Positions 38,591-50,249 of a stretch of DNA of 64,000 bases are shown piece after piece. The stretch lies in assembly GCF_024323335.1 (NCBI RefSeq), contig NC_066583.1, positions 367,595,877 through 367,659,876 of the forward strand. Direction: 5' to 3'. The notes under the pieces are model-generated. The model did not search any database and was not told the origin of the DNA. It saw nothing but the letters and a program-made list of their open reading frames with translations. The position numbers and the translations under genes are program-made. Within the stretch, counting starts at the first letter, position 1. Every line of letters starts with the position of its first letter. Source of the DNA: Lathyrus oleraceus. Taxonomy: Eukaryota > Streptophyta > Magnoliopsida > Fabales > Fabaceae.

Positions 38591-40606
38591 TGTCATACCC
38601 CAAAAATTACCCATCATTTTTCCTAAAAAAAAAAAAAAAAAAAAACGAAAAAAAAAACGAAAAAAAAAAAACAAAAAAAAAAAAAAGGAAAAAAAAAAAA
38701 AAAAAAAAGGAAAAAAAAAAAGAAAAAAAAAAAATTTAATTAATTAATTAATTAATTAATTAAATAATTAAAATAAATATATAAATAAAATATAACAAAT
38801 TATTTTGGACTTGGGTCTCCCTCATTTCAAGCCCATTACCCACGAAATTAGTCTATAAATACTGAAGTTTCAGAGGGGGAGTTAGACTTGGAGTTTACAC
38901 TGGGAGATTCACTGGAGAAAGAAGGAAGAGAAGCAAAACACTCTGAGGTTTCCTTGGAACAAAACCTTGAGGAAAAAGAAAGAGAGAGAACAGAGAAGGA
39001 CGGATAGAAACTTTGGCATAGGAACCCTGCCTACCCGGAGAATTCAGAGTAAAGAAACCCTGAAGGCAGCCCATCTGCACCGAAGCCATCGCCGTCCAAT
39101 TCCCGCTGCCTAACTTATTCCGATACTACAAGTGGTCAATCCCTTCAACCTTGAATTGGCAAACAGGTTTGCGTATCTCTATTGTTTATACTTTCAATTG
39201 GCCATATCTACATATATAATGCATCATGATTAAAGGTTGATATATAATTTGCTTTCGTATGGGAATTTAAATATGCCTGAATACCCTGAATGTTTGACCA
39301 TGTTATTCCTGTGATAAAATGCCATAAAATTCAAAGTTCCTAACATGGAGCTGTTTTCAAATTCAAAATCCGTGGCCTTCGCTAGGCGAGGCAGAGGCGA
39401 ACGAGACAGTACCTGATTCTTCTAGTCTGTTTTTTTTATGTTTTTATCATAGCCATGCATTATTCATCCTATCCTATTTATTGTTGTGATATTTCTCCGG
39501 TGTAATCTTCGATTGCACCCTGATTTGGTGTTCTGACATGTTTCTTTTTTTGAGTTTCGTAAAGGTTCACATATCCCAGGAAAAGGTTATTGGCTAGGTA
39601 TTCCACTTTATTTGTGGGATACCCTTGTGGAGTTTCACCCTAAATTAATTTTTTAATGTATTAATTTCTAATGTATTAATTTTTTAATATATTATTTTTA
39701 ATAATTTTAATGTGGAGTTTCATCCTAATTATATAATTAATTGTAAAACTTTGCCTTTGAATAAGTGATCTTGGACCTCTCTTTGTTGCCTTACGATTAC
39801 GATATTACGGTCATGTCCCGCGAACGTGGGGATACCCTTAGCAAAGACCCTTCGGTTAAATCATCATAAAATAAATTATAGTCCCTCGGATGTTGCCTTC
39901 GAATATACAACTTTGTCCCTCGATGACCCTCCGATGTTGCCTACGGTTAAAAGATGATAGTCCCTTCGAATGCTAAGATATCCTCGCAACTGTTGCCTTC
40001 AATGACCTATCGATGACCCTACGATGACCCTTAAACATCCAAAGGATAAAACTACTTATTTCTCAATAATAAGGACAGTTTTACCCTCATAAGGATAGGA
40101 AATACTCATAAAGACCTTGGGTCGGTATAACTCTTAATTGCTGGCTCACAACCTAAAACATTTTTTCACACCTCACACCTTTCAAAATACCTTCAGAAAA
40201 TCACCACTTGGTATACATTCATACTAGAATCATTACCGAGTTATATTTTTCTAAACAATTTTCAAAACTAAACGAGATAATCACTTTGTATACATTCATA
40301 CAAGAATCATTACAAAGTTAAATTCTCTTTTCAAAACAATTTTTCTAAACAATTCACAAACACTTTTTTTTTTCAGACAAAAATAATATAAGTGATCGAG
40401 CAATTAAGAGCCCATGGATAACCATGGATACAAAGGGTGCTAACACCTTCCCTTTGTATAATGTACCTCCCGAACCCAAAATCTAAATTAAGGTCTTTCC
40501 TGTTCTTTTCCACCTTTCCTTATTGGATAAAAGAAAAGTCGGTGGCGACTCTTGCTAACCGCGACATTGCGATTAAAACCACAAAAAGTCCAGTTCACCG
40601 TATGAC
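38591..40606 (+). repeat. 5' LTR of element B
   Basis: It starts TGTCATACCCC and ends CGTATGACA. A ~105-bp A-rich tract with scattered C/G (38625-38735) is followed by a (TTAA)n run. TATAAAT at 38854-38860 is the likely core promoter. R/U5 carries GATAACCATGGATACAAAGG near 40420. Confidence 0.92.
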
Positions 40607-40610
40607 AGAA

Positions 40611-40628
40611 CTGGCGACTCTGCTGGGG
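40611..40628 (+). other. Element B primer-binding site (tRNA-Arg)
   Basis: TGGCGACTCTGCTGGGGA starts 4 nt after the 5' LTR and matches the tRNA-Arg-type primer site known for Ogre elements. Confidence 0.8.
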
Positions 40629-41554
40629 AGTCGGAATATTTAAAAAGAGAGGTTACCTTAAAAACAAGATCACTTATTCAATTTGTCTGATTTATTTTTA
40701 AGGGATTTCTTGGGTATGTTATGCTTGAGTGAAAGATCCTACACCCGGATCTAGTGTACCTTAGGTAAGTAGCAAGAGATCATCGCGACTGTCCGGCGTA
40801 TACTGGAATGGTCAAAATGATGGCTACGGTTAATGTGGCACTTTGGATGTCCTGATGTTCCTCATGTTAGTTGAGGAAATATTTGGCATTCGCGTGGTGT
40901 CATAAAAGCATTAACCAGACCTTTAGAACCCTAATTGACTCATCCTGGCCATTAGAAAGTAGTGAGATAACTGGCTTCGGTTCCGACTGGAGTTGGTTGA
41001 GACTCGATACTACACTCTTTGAGATTGGACTTTAGGGAAGCTTCGGTCAACCACTTGGTGTTGCACTGAAGTGGACTTAAGGAAAGGTCAATGATTTGAG
41101 ATCCTTCTAGAACCCGGTTACTATTCTAAGACAGGTTGAACCAACCAAACTTCAGTGGGGAGGGTATTTACCTATGGAACTCACGCAAGCCTTAAAACCT
41201 AGGAATGATTGTTGTGTGACTTGCTTGTGCTTGTTATTTATCTAACAACATGACATCATAACAACATAACATCATAACAACATAACATCATAACATCATG
41301 GCATTGTACTAACCATTTCAAGGATTTAGGGATTTAACTCTGCTAAAAAAAAAAAACAGAAAAAACAAAAACAAAAGCAAAAACAAAAGAGAAAAAAAAA
41401 AGCTCTTTTTGTTAGTTTATGCAAAGTTAAATCCCGAAAGTCCTTGAAAACATTTCATACATTGCATTGCATCGCATAACAGGTATTCTAAAGGATCAGT
41501 GTTCTCACGATTTTCCTATCAAACAGATTCCAGCAGATTCAAACAGATTGAACA
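40629..41554 (+). other. Element B leader
   Basis: The non-coding stretch between primer site and gag. It holds short ACATCATAAC repeats (41240-41300) and an A-rich tract (41345-41402). The extra ORF that classical Ogre elements carry before gag is not present. Confidence 0.6.
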
Positions 41555-44500
41555 ATGGCTCTCGAACAAACTGTCAAAGATCTCCAGGCCCAGAATGCTC
41601 AATTCCAGGAAATGATGCTGAGCTTATCTAAGGGGCAGGAAGAACTGAAAGCTCTTTTGATGGAGAAGAAGAAGGACCAGAAACCTGTGGGTTACATCAA
41701 CCCGGGGAGAAGGCTTAAGGGACAGGTTACAGGAGTCAAGATTAGAATTCCGAAGGATTCAGAAGAAGAGACCGAGAATGATTCGGAAGATGAGAATCCT
41801 AATCTCGTCAATTCTGAGGACGACGATGAAGATTATGAACATGAACAGTACTCTCCGAAGGATGATAAGTACAAGTTGCTGGAAGAACGTATGCTAGCTA
41901 TGGAGGGGCAGAAAGTGCCCGGTCTGGATTTCGAAAACTTGGGTCTGGTCTCTGATGTGGTCATTCCCCGCAAATTCAAGGTTCCCATTTTCACTAAGTA
42001 TGATGGTGCCTCTTGTCCTCAGATGCATCTAAGGGCTTATGTGAGAAAGATTCAGCCGCACACTACTGATAAGAAACTGTGGATCCATTTCTTCCAAGAG
42101 AGTCTGTCTGGCACACAGTTAGAGTGGTATTATCAGCTTGAGAGCTCTAACATCCGCACATGGACTGATTTAGCAACAGCTTTCTACAAGCACTACCAGT
42201 ATAATTCTGAGTTAGCGCCTACTCGGCTACAGCTACAAAATATGACTATGGGCTCTAAAGAAAGTTTCAAAGAATATGCTCAAAAGTGGAGAGATTTGGC
42301 TGGCAGAGTCAAACCCCCTATGACTGATCGAGAGTTAGTGGACATGTTCATGGGTACACTGACTGGCCCATTCTACAGCCATCTACTGGGAAGTTCCTCG
42401 TCAGGTTTCACTGAACTTATCTTGACAGGTGAACGGGTTGAAAGTGGCATTCGAAGTGGAAAGATACAGGCAGCTACTTCTGCAAGCACCAAAAAGTCCT
42501 ATCAGGGAAAGAATGAATCAAATGCTGTGTACAGTGAGAGGAAGCATAACAAGAAGAATCGTGACCATACTGTTGGGGCAGTTACAATTGCCGCACCGCC
42601 ATCTCAGAACTTCCAACACAGACAAGACAGGTCGAGAAGACAGTTTACCAAGATCAATATGACTTTAACCCAAGCACTGCAGAGTATGTTAAAGGCCAAT
42701 TTGATTACCCTCAGAGGCCCTCCTGCAAATCCCAACACTACTTCTCCTCGTTATAATCCCAACGCCAGGTGTGCCTATCACTCCGATAGCCCCGGGCATG
42801 ATACGAATGATTGCTGGTTGTTGAAGAACAAGATTCAGGATATGATCGACGCTGGAGAAATTGAATTTGATCCTCCGGCGACCCCCAATGTCATCACAGC
42901 ACCTATGCCTAATCATGACCAGAATGTTAATGTTGTGGACGACAATTCTCACGTTACTGACGTTGCTGATTTAGCATCTCCTCTCCTGATCGTTAAGAAG
43001 AATTTATTGCAAGCTGGTTTATTTCCAGGTTGTGCTGAAGATTGCGATCTCTGTGTACTCCGACCCAATGATTGTTTGAAGTTGAAGAACGGCATTCAAC
43101 GGCTGATGGATGATCGTACAATTCTATTTGGAAGGGTTCCTAAGGTGGACAACTCTATTGAAGAGATATCTGTGATTGCTAGGTCCAAAGCTCCAGTGAA
43201 GATTACCGCTACTAGAGTGCCTGTGAAGATTACCGCTGAGCCCAAAGTGGCTCCCCTGATTATTACCGCACCTGGCCCCGTGCCATATTCCTCCAGCAAA
43301 GCTATTCCGTGGAACTATGGAGGCGACGTTTACATCCATGGCATAAAGCAAGTTGGTAGTTCTGCTAATCCTAATGATATTGTGGGGACTAGTAAAATTA
43401 CTCGAAGTGGAAGGATCTTCTCTCCAGAAATCTCACCTCCCGCTCCCGAAATTCGAGGAAAAAGACCAGTCAATCCTCCTCAGTCAGAGACATCGGTCGA
43501 AGTTACTTCTGAAGATGTTGCCAAACAGGAAATGGAAGAGATGCTGAAAATCATCCGTAAGAGCGATTTTGATGTAGTGGAACAATTGGGGCATACTCCG
43601 TCTAAAATCTCAATGTTGTTATCCTCTGAATCACATGCCAATGCATTGATGAAATTCTTGAAGACCGCTCATGTGCCTCAAGAAACATCCGTCGATCAAT
43701 TCGAACATTATGTTGCTAATTTGACTGTTGACAATGGCCTAGGCTTTTCCGATGCTGACCTGACGCCAGCAGGAAAGAATCACAATAAAGCTCTGCATAT
43801 CTCCATCGAGTGTGAGGGAATCACCCTGGCTCACGTGTTGATCGACAACGGCTCTTCCTTGAATGTGCTCCCGAAAGCTGTACTCGATAAATTTGACTAC
43901 AAAGGCATTGAACTGAAACCTAGTGATGTTGTGGTGCGTGCTTACGATGGTGCGAAGAGTGTTGTCTATGGTGAAGTGGTTCTCCCTATCAAGATAGGAC
44001 CTCAAGTCTTCAACACTACCTTTCATGTGATGGACATTCGTCCCGCCTACTCCTGCTTGTTGGGGCGCCCTTGGATCCATGGGGCAGGTGCGGTAGCTTC
44101 GTCGCTTCATCAAAAGCTGAAGTATCCAATAGCAGGCATGGTTGTCACTGTATGTGGAGAAGAAGAGTATATTGTCAGTAGTGTGCAAGCCTTCAAATAC
44201 GTCGAGATGGATGGTGAATTCTTTGAGACTCCTTCTCAGTCATTTGAAGTGGTTCCTCCACCCAGTCCTGTCCTTAAGCCAACTCCCCTTGTGCCCAAGG
44301 TTGTTCGTGCTCCCCCTGTCATGATCTCTCTGAAAGATGCTCAAGCCGCGATTGAAAGTGGTGATCGTATTGGTTGGGGTCGACTGATTAATGTACCGTA
44401 CAAGTCTGATAAAGCTGGCCTGGGGTTTAACTCTGGAAAGATAGTCAAAAATCAGATTAATGCTATGGAAGATGCTGATAGTGATTGCGACTTGGATAGC

Positions 44501-44581
44501 TGGATTTTCCCAACAATTGGTGACGGACTCGACAATTGGAAGGCTGAAGACACTATCCCGATTTCCTTTAGTCGAGAGTAA
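41555..44581 (+). CDS. Element B Gag-protease (1008 residues, intact)
   Basis: Structural protein and protease of an Ogre-type element. ATG at 41555 opens MALEQTVKDLQAQNAQF, an N-terminal coiled coil (residues 1-45), then an acidic stretch (70-105). The capsid-like region lies around 150-310 (WYYQLESSNIRTWTDLA, FKEYAQKWRDLAGR). A Cys/His cluster CAYHSDSPGHDTNDC (about 405) is the Ogre version of the nucleocapsid finger. The protease active site is VLIDNGSSLNVLPK (about 765), followed by SCLLGRPWIH. The frame ends EGAG-like …FSRE with TAA at 44579. The GA-GTAATTG at the stop resembles the splice donor of the Ogre intron. The uninterrupted ORF contrasts with the ruined pol. Confidence 0.9.
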   Translation: MALEQTVKDLQAQNAQFQEMMLSLSKGQEELKALLMEKKKDQKPVGYINPGRRLKGQVTGVKIRIPKDSEEETENDSEDENPNLVNSEDDDEDYEHEQYSPKDDKYKLLEERMLAMEGQKVPGLDFENLGLVSDVVIPRKFKVPIFTKYDGASCPQMHLRAYVRKIQPHTTDKKLWIHFFQESLSGTQLEWYYQLESSNIRTWTDLATAFYKHYQYNSELAPTRLQLQNMTMGSKESFKEYAQKWRDLAGRVKPPMTDRELVDMFMGTLTGPFYSHLLGSSSSGFTELILTGERVESGIRSGKIQAATSASTKKSYQGKNESNAVYSERKHNKKNRDHTVGAVTIAAPPSQNFQHRQDRSRRQFTKINMTLTQALQSMLKANLITLRGPPANPNTTSPRYNPNARCAYHSDSPGHDTNDCWLLKNKIQDMIDAGEIEFDPPATPNVITAPMPNHDQNVNVVDDNSHVTDVADLASPLLIVKKNLLQAGLFPGCAEDCDLCVLRPNDCLKLKNGIQRLMDDRTILFGRVPKVDNSIEEISVIARSKAPVKITATRVPVKITAEPKVAPLIITAPGPVPYSSSKAIPWNYGGDVYIHGIKQVGSSANPNDIVGTSKITRSGRIFSPEISPPAPEIRGKRPVNPPQSETSVEVTSEDVAKQEMEEMLKIIRKSDFDVVEQLGHTPSKISMLLSSESHANALMKFLKTAHVPQETSVDQFEHYVANLTVDNGLGFSDADLTPAGKNHNKALHISIECEGITLAHVLIDNGSSLNVLPKAVLDKFDYKGIELKPSDVVVRAYDGAKSVVYGEVVLPIKIGPQVFNTTFHVMDIRPAYSCLLGRPWIHGAGAVASSLHQKLKYPIAGMVVTVCGEEEYIVSSVQAFKYVEMDGEFFETPSQSFEVVPPPSPVLKPTPLVPKVVRAPPVMISLKDAQAAIESGDRIGWGRLINVPYKSDKAGLGFNSGKIVKNQINAMEDADSDCDLDSWIFPTIGDGLDNWKAEDTIPISFSRE

Positions 44582-44684
44582 TTGTTATTGCTATATTTCA
44601 AAAGCATTGTGTCTATACCCGGGGCATAATAGCTAATTTTAAGGGTTTGTCATTTTCATAAGCATATTCATATTCAATAAATCA

Positions 44685-46073
44685 ATGGACTTTTTTGCAT
44701 TCAAATATTGCGCTCTTTATCTTTCCTGTCATTTTTCAAACAAGCTATGTTTTCTTGCACACACTCACGTAACAATTTGCCGATCCATATCCACTCTGGA
44801 TCCTATTGGTAATGACTCTGCTACTGCTCATTATGACTTTGAAAATCCGATCTACCAAGCCGAGGATGGAAGTGAGGAAGATTGTGAAGTCCCTGGAGAA
44901 CTTGCCAGACTGGTACTACAAGAAGAAAAGACCATACAGCCGCATGAGGAATCAATTGAAATTGTAAATCTGGGTACTGAAATAGACAAGAAAGAAGTCA
45001 GAGGTTTCTTGGGACACTTGAATTACATTGCCCGATTCATTCCACACTTGACTGCTACCTGCAAACCCATCTTCAAATTACTAAAAAGGAAAAATCAAGA
45101 GATGGCATGGAATGATGAATAACAAAATCAGGAAATATCTCTAAGAACCTCCAATTCTGATGCTACCAGTTGAAGGAAGATCTCTAACTATGTATTTGAC
45201 CGTGTTAGAAAATTCAATAGGGTGTGATGGGGCAACATGACGAGTCTGGTCGAAAAGAGCATGTCATACACTGCCTTAGCAAAAGGTACCGACTGTGAAA
45301 CAAGATACTCTCAGCTCGAGAAAGCTTGCTGCGCTTTGGCTTGGGCTGCTCGCCGACTAAGACAGTATATGTTGAATCATACCACTTTATTGATTTCTAA
45401 GATGGATCTTATCAAATATACATTCGAGAAACCTGCTGTCTCCTGAAAGAGTTATCACTGATAATGGTACTAAACTGAACTCTGCATGCAGTTCAAAATA
45501 AAACACCATAACTCTTCTCCGTACCGGCCAAAGACGAACGGCGCCGTGGAGGCTGCTAACAATATCAAGAATATAACAGTAACATACAAAGACTGGCATG
45601 AGATGTTACCTTTTGCTCTTCGTGGTTACCGCACTTCGACAGGGGCAACCCCTTTCTCTTTAGTCTATGGAATGGAAGCCGTTTTATCAGTGGAAGTTCA
45701 GATTCCCTCTCTAAGAATTGTGAAAGATGCAGGCTTAGATGAGGATGAATGGATTCAAACTCGACTCGATCAGATAAATCTGATTGATGAAAAGAGACTT
45801 GCGGCTGTTTGTCATGGGCAGATATATCAGAAGCGCATGACCCAGGCATTCAACAAAAAGGTCAAGAGACGAGTGTACCAAATCGGCGACTTAGTTATCA
45901 AGCGTATCATTCTACCACAAGGTGATCCCAGGGGCAAATGGACTCCCACATACGAAGGGCCATTTGTAGTTAAGAAGGTATTCTCTGGTGGAGCCATGAT
46001 GCTTGCTACAATGGATGGCGAAGAGTTCCCGCATCCTGTGAACGCTGACATAGTTAAAAAATACTACGCATAA
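44685..46073 (+). pseudogene. Element B pol remnant with two large deletions
   Basis: Pieces of an Ogre pol in order. The first covers the N-terminal linker (TAHYDFENPIYQAEDG…), which jumps from IVNLGTE straight to KEVRGFLGHLNYIARF, losing nearly the whole reverse transcriptase. RNase H follows (DCETRYSQLEKACCALAWAA), ending at FEKPAV. A second jump goes to RVITDNGT in the integrase core, losing the archaeal-type RNase H and the zinc finger. The integrase C-terminal part from 45486 is open to 46073 (PYRPKTNGAVEAA, ATPFSLVYGMEAVL, GKWTPTYEGPFVVKKVF). Compared with the 1160-codon pol of element A, roughly 60% is gone. It is not functional. Confidence 0.88.
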
Positions 46074-47317
46074 AAGAGACCCGCTAGGTCGACGTACCTA
46101 GGCAAAAGTAAGGGCATCCCGGCGAACCAAAAGGGTTCGGGCAAAAATTAGGGATAAACATATAAAGACGTACACCCGGCAAGTCGAAAACCTGAAAAGG
46201 CGGCTTGAGCAAAAAAGGGTATCCCGGTGGACTGAAAACCTGAAAAGGCGGTCCAGGCAAAAATTAGGGATTAAAGCGTATGACTATGCCCCGTTCTCTG
46301 TCTGCTTCAACCAAGTTCAAGGGACTGAACAAGCCAATCACTTCTATCCGACAGCAGGAGATGAGATGCTTGAAGACATAATGACAGTGGTGGAATTGGA
46401 ATCGATAGGACTTTTTCTGCATAGCTTTCTCTTTGTTTGCCTGACAATTTCCTCTTACTAGGATTTCTGTCTCCTTGTACTCAAATTGCCTATTTATAGG
46501 CCCTCTTTCAAAATCAATACAATTTCATTTCCAAAAAGATGCTTTTGTTTTACTTTCTCTGTTTTGTTTGCGTAAACGTCCATTGATTTAACTTGAATTG
46601 ATATATGCATTTGAATATGATCAATGTTTATCAAAATACATGCATAAAATAGCAATGACAATTACTAAAGGACTTCAGGATCGAGGAGAAGGTCTAACCA
46701 TGCTTCCAATGAATCCGCTACCAATTCTATTCCCCCAGCAAGTCTGTTATTCCTCAGAAGAAATTAGCAGTATTCCCCGGCACAGCCAGTTACTCCCCAA
46801 CAGAGGTCGGCATCATCAGACAGATTGATCATCTCATCCATCCTCAGCCAAGATCTGTGGAATATTTCTACCATCAGACAGAATCAAGAACCCCCTGCCG
46901 AGAAAGGGTCATCGTTACAAATATCTCCAATCAGTAGATGGGGATTTATTTTCCCCAGTAGAGTCCCCAAGCAGAACTTCTCATACGCATAACTCATTCA
47001 TTACATCATTTCACAGCATACGCATGCATACAACATTCGCATTTATTTTAGCATAACACGAAACATCTCATACATCATGACATAGCATGAAGCTAACTTT
47101 TCTTTGCAGGTTATTTATCCTCCTGATATAATCAAAATAAAAGGTTCATTCAGACAGACACCTTTATCAATCACATTCAAGATTCAGATACATATTTCAA
47201 ATACAGTTCATGGGAACATTCATTCTGACAACACTTCGATATCCTCCTAACGATGGCATCTTTAAGCCCATCCCAGACATTTATTGCAAGTACAACATAT
47301 ACAGGTTATCAGATACA
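46074..47317 (+). other. Element B 3' region, proximal part with four hairpins
   Basis: Directly after pol there are four hairpins: 46084-46101 (CTAGGT/ACCTAG), 46123-46139 (CGAACC/GGTTCG), 46180-46207 and 46228-46255 (both with loop AAAACCTGAAAAGG). GGCAAAA words separate them. The rest is non-coding, with degenerate CCCCAGC/CAGTAGAG-type repeats around 46730-46980. Confidence 0.7.
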
Positions 47318-48003
47318 GCCTAACGTACGGTTCATTCTGATTCAGCCCAACATATGACTTCTTCAGCAACTCCAATGCGGTCTAACGTACGACCCATTTG
47401 GACCTTCAAATCCTCAGATGCTGCCTAGCGTACGGTACATTCAGGGGTGTAGTCTAGCGTACGACTACTTTCTTCTTCGGATACAGCCTAACGTACGGCT
47501 CATTCTGCAACTCAGGTACGATCTAGCGTACGATCCATTCTGAACTCCAGCAACTCCAACGCGGTCTAACGTACGACCCGTTTGGATCTTACAACCCTCA
47601 GATGCTACCTAACGTACGGTACATTTCTGAAGTGTAGTCTGGCGTACGACTACCGCTTTCATCATCAGATGCGGCCTAACAGACGACTCATTCTGCGACG
47701 GTCTAACGTACGACCCGTTCGGATGTCCATCCCCTCAAATGCTACCTAACATACGGTACATTTCTGAAGTGTAGTCTAACGTACGACTACCCCTTTCGTC
47801 ATCAGATTCAGCCTAACGTACGGCTCATTCTGCAACTCAGATACGATCTAGCGTATGGTCCATTCTGATCCTTTATCCCCAACAGTATATGACACACTCC
47901 GACTCCCCAGCGAAGTCGGCAGCCTAATGGATGACTCATTATTCGGTCTAATGTACGACCCAGTGTGGCACCCATGTCTTCAAATTGGCCTAATGTACGG
48001 CTC
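47318..48003 (+). repeat. Array of about 19 hairpins with constant loop TAACGTAC
   Basis: Units share TA(A/G)CGTAC flanked by arms that change together: AGCC/GGCT, GGTC/GACC, TACC/GGTA, GTAGTC/GACTAC and GATC/GATC. The unit order recurs as a higher-order repeat of about 185 bp (with a shorter 137-bp version). Sixteen of 19 units keep pairing if G-U pairs are allowed. Confidence 0.8.
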
Positions 48004-48192
48004 GATCTGAAGCTTTCGTCATCAAACCTCCCGGATGGCATCTTTAAGCCCATCTCCATCAAGACCAACTGTCGATTCTCAAGTGCAAATTTTTGGGGCA
48101 TTCTAGTGTTCAATAATCTTCCACCTCCAGACCATGAATGGCATACACGCCATCCTAACTCTCTCGGTTCAAGAATATTGAACAGGGGCAGC

Positions 48193-48291
48193 TGTCATAC
48201 CCCAAAAATTACCCATCATTTTTCCTAAAAAAAAAAAAAAAAAAACGAAAAAAAAAAAAAAAAAAAAAAAAAAACGAAAAAAAAAAAAACG

Positions 48292-48357
<66 letters not shown>

Positions 48358-50249
48358 ATTTAATTAATTAATTAATTAATTAATTAATTAATTAATTAAT
48401 TAAATAATTAAAATAAATATATAAATAAAATATAACAAATTATTTTGGACTTGGGTCTCCCTCATTTCAAGCCCATTACCCACGAAATTAGTCTATAAAT
48501 ACTGAAGTTTCAGAGGGGGAGTTAGACTTGGAGTTTACACTGGGAGATTCACTGGAGAAAGAAGGAAGAGAAGCAAAACACTCTGAGGTTTCCTTGGAAC
48601 AAAACCTTGAGGAAAAAGAAAGAGAGAGAACAGAGAAGGACGGATAGAAACTTTGGCATAGGAACCCTGCCTACCCGGAGAATTCAGAGTAAAGAAACCC
48701 TGAAGGCAGCCCATCTGCACCGAAGCCATCGCCGTCCAATTCCCGCTGCCTAACTTATTCCGATACTACAAGTGGTCAATCCCTTCAACCTTGAATTGGC
48801 AAACAGGTTTGCGTATCTCTATTGTTTATACTTTCAATTGGCCATATCTACATATATAATGCATCATGATTAAAGGTTGATATATAATTTGCTTTCGTAT
48901 GGGAATTTGAATATGCCTGAATACCCTGAATGTTTGACCATGTTATTCCTGTGATAAAATGCCATAAAATTCAAAGTTCCTAACATGGGGCTGTTTTCAA
49001 ATTCAAAATCCGTGGCCTTCGCTAGGCGAGGCAGAGGCGAACGAGACAGTACCTGATTCTTCTAGTCTGTTTTTTTTATGTTTTTATCATAGTCATGCAT
49101 TATTCATCCTATCCTATTTATTGTTGTGATATTTCTCCGGTGTAATCTTCGATTGCACCCTGATTTGGTGTTCTGACATGTTTCTTTTTTTGAGTTTCGT
49201 AAAGGTTCACATATCCCAGGAAAAGGTTATTGGCTAGGTATTCCACTTTATTTGTGGGATACCCTTGTGGAGTTTCACCCTAAATTAATTTTTTAATGTA
49301 TTAATTTCTAATGTATTAATTTTTTAATATATTATTTTTAATAATTTTAATGTGGAGTTTCATCCTAATTATATAATTAATTGTAAAACTTTGCCTTTGA
49401 ATAAGTGATCTTGGACCTCTCTTTGTTGCCTTACGATTACGATATTACGGTCATGTCCCGCGAACGTGGGGATACCCTTAGCAAAGACCCTTCGGTTAAA
49501 TCATCATAAAATAAATTATAGTCCCTCAGATGTTGCCTTCGAATATACAACTTTGTCCCTCGATGACCCTCCGATGTTGCCTACGGTTAAAAGATGATAG
49601 TCCCTTCGAATGCTAAGATATCCTCGCAACTGTTGCCTTCAATGACCTATCGATGACCCTACGATGACCCTTAAACATCCAAAGGATAAAACTACTTATT
49701 TCTCAATAATAAGGACAGTTTTACCCTCATAAGGATAGGAAATACTCATAAAGACCTTGGGTCGGTATAACTCTTAATTGCTGGCTCACAACCTAAAACA
49801 TTTTTTCACACCTCACACCTTTCAAAATACCTTCAGAAAATCACCACTTGGTATACATTCATACTAGAATCATTACCGAGTTATATTTTTCTAAACAATT
49901 TTCAAAACTAAACGAGATAATCACTTTGTATACATTCATACAAGAATCATTACAAAGTTAAATTCTCTTTTCAAAACAATTTTTCTAAACAATTCACAAA
50001 CACTTTTTTTTTTTTCAGACAAAAATAATATAAGTGATCGAGCAATTAAGAGCCCATGGATAACCATGGATACAAAGGGTGCTAACACCTTCCCTTTGTA
50101 TAATGTACCTCCCGAACCCAAAATCTAAATTAAGGTCTTTCCTGTTCTTTTCCACCTTTTCTTATTGGATAAAAGAAAAGTCGGTGGCGACTCTTGCTAA
50201 CCGCGACATTGCGATTAAAACCACAAAAAGTCCAGTTCACCGTATGACA
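48193..50249 (+). repeat. 3' LTR of element B
   Basis: Same structure as the 5' LTR, with TATAAAT at 48494-48500 and a longer poly-A tract (48229-48360). Confidence 0.92.

Larger units (their letters stand above)
38591..50249 (+). mobile_element. Ogre-type element B, non-autonomous
   Basis: An 11.66-kb element with LTRs 38591-40606 (2016 bp) and 48193-50249 (2057 bp, longer mainly in the poly-A tract), flanked by CTGGG at 38586-38590 and 50250-50254. By eye the LTRs differ at about five single bases (for example near 38908, 38987, 39092, 39899 and 40519 of the left copy) plus homopolymer length. It has a primer site, an intact gag-pro, a gutted pol and a polypurine tract AGGGGCAGC (48184-48192). 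Confidence 0.92.

Noticed and set aside
38064..38747. 227-codon ORF ending in a long Lys/Arg tail
   Set aside because: It runs across the Ogre A LTR into the poly-A tract of element B. The lysines are AAA codons of that tract.
20312..40628. tRNA-like words (GGCGCCA, TGGCGACTC)
   Set aside because: These are primer-binding sites of 18 nt complementary to tRNA 3' ends. No cloverleaf or A/B box surrounds them, so no tRNA gene is called.
47318..48003. CRISPR-like array
   Set aside because: Units are short hairpins with covarying arms and no fixed-length unique spacers, inside a plant LTR retrotransposon. CRISPR does not apply.
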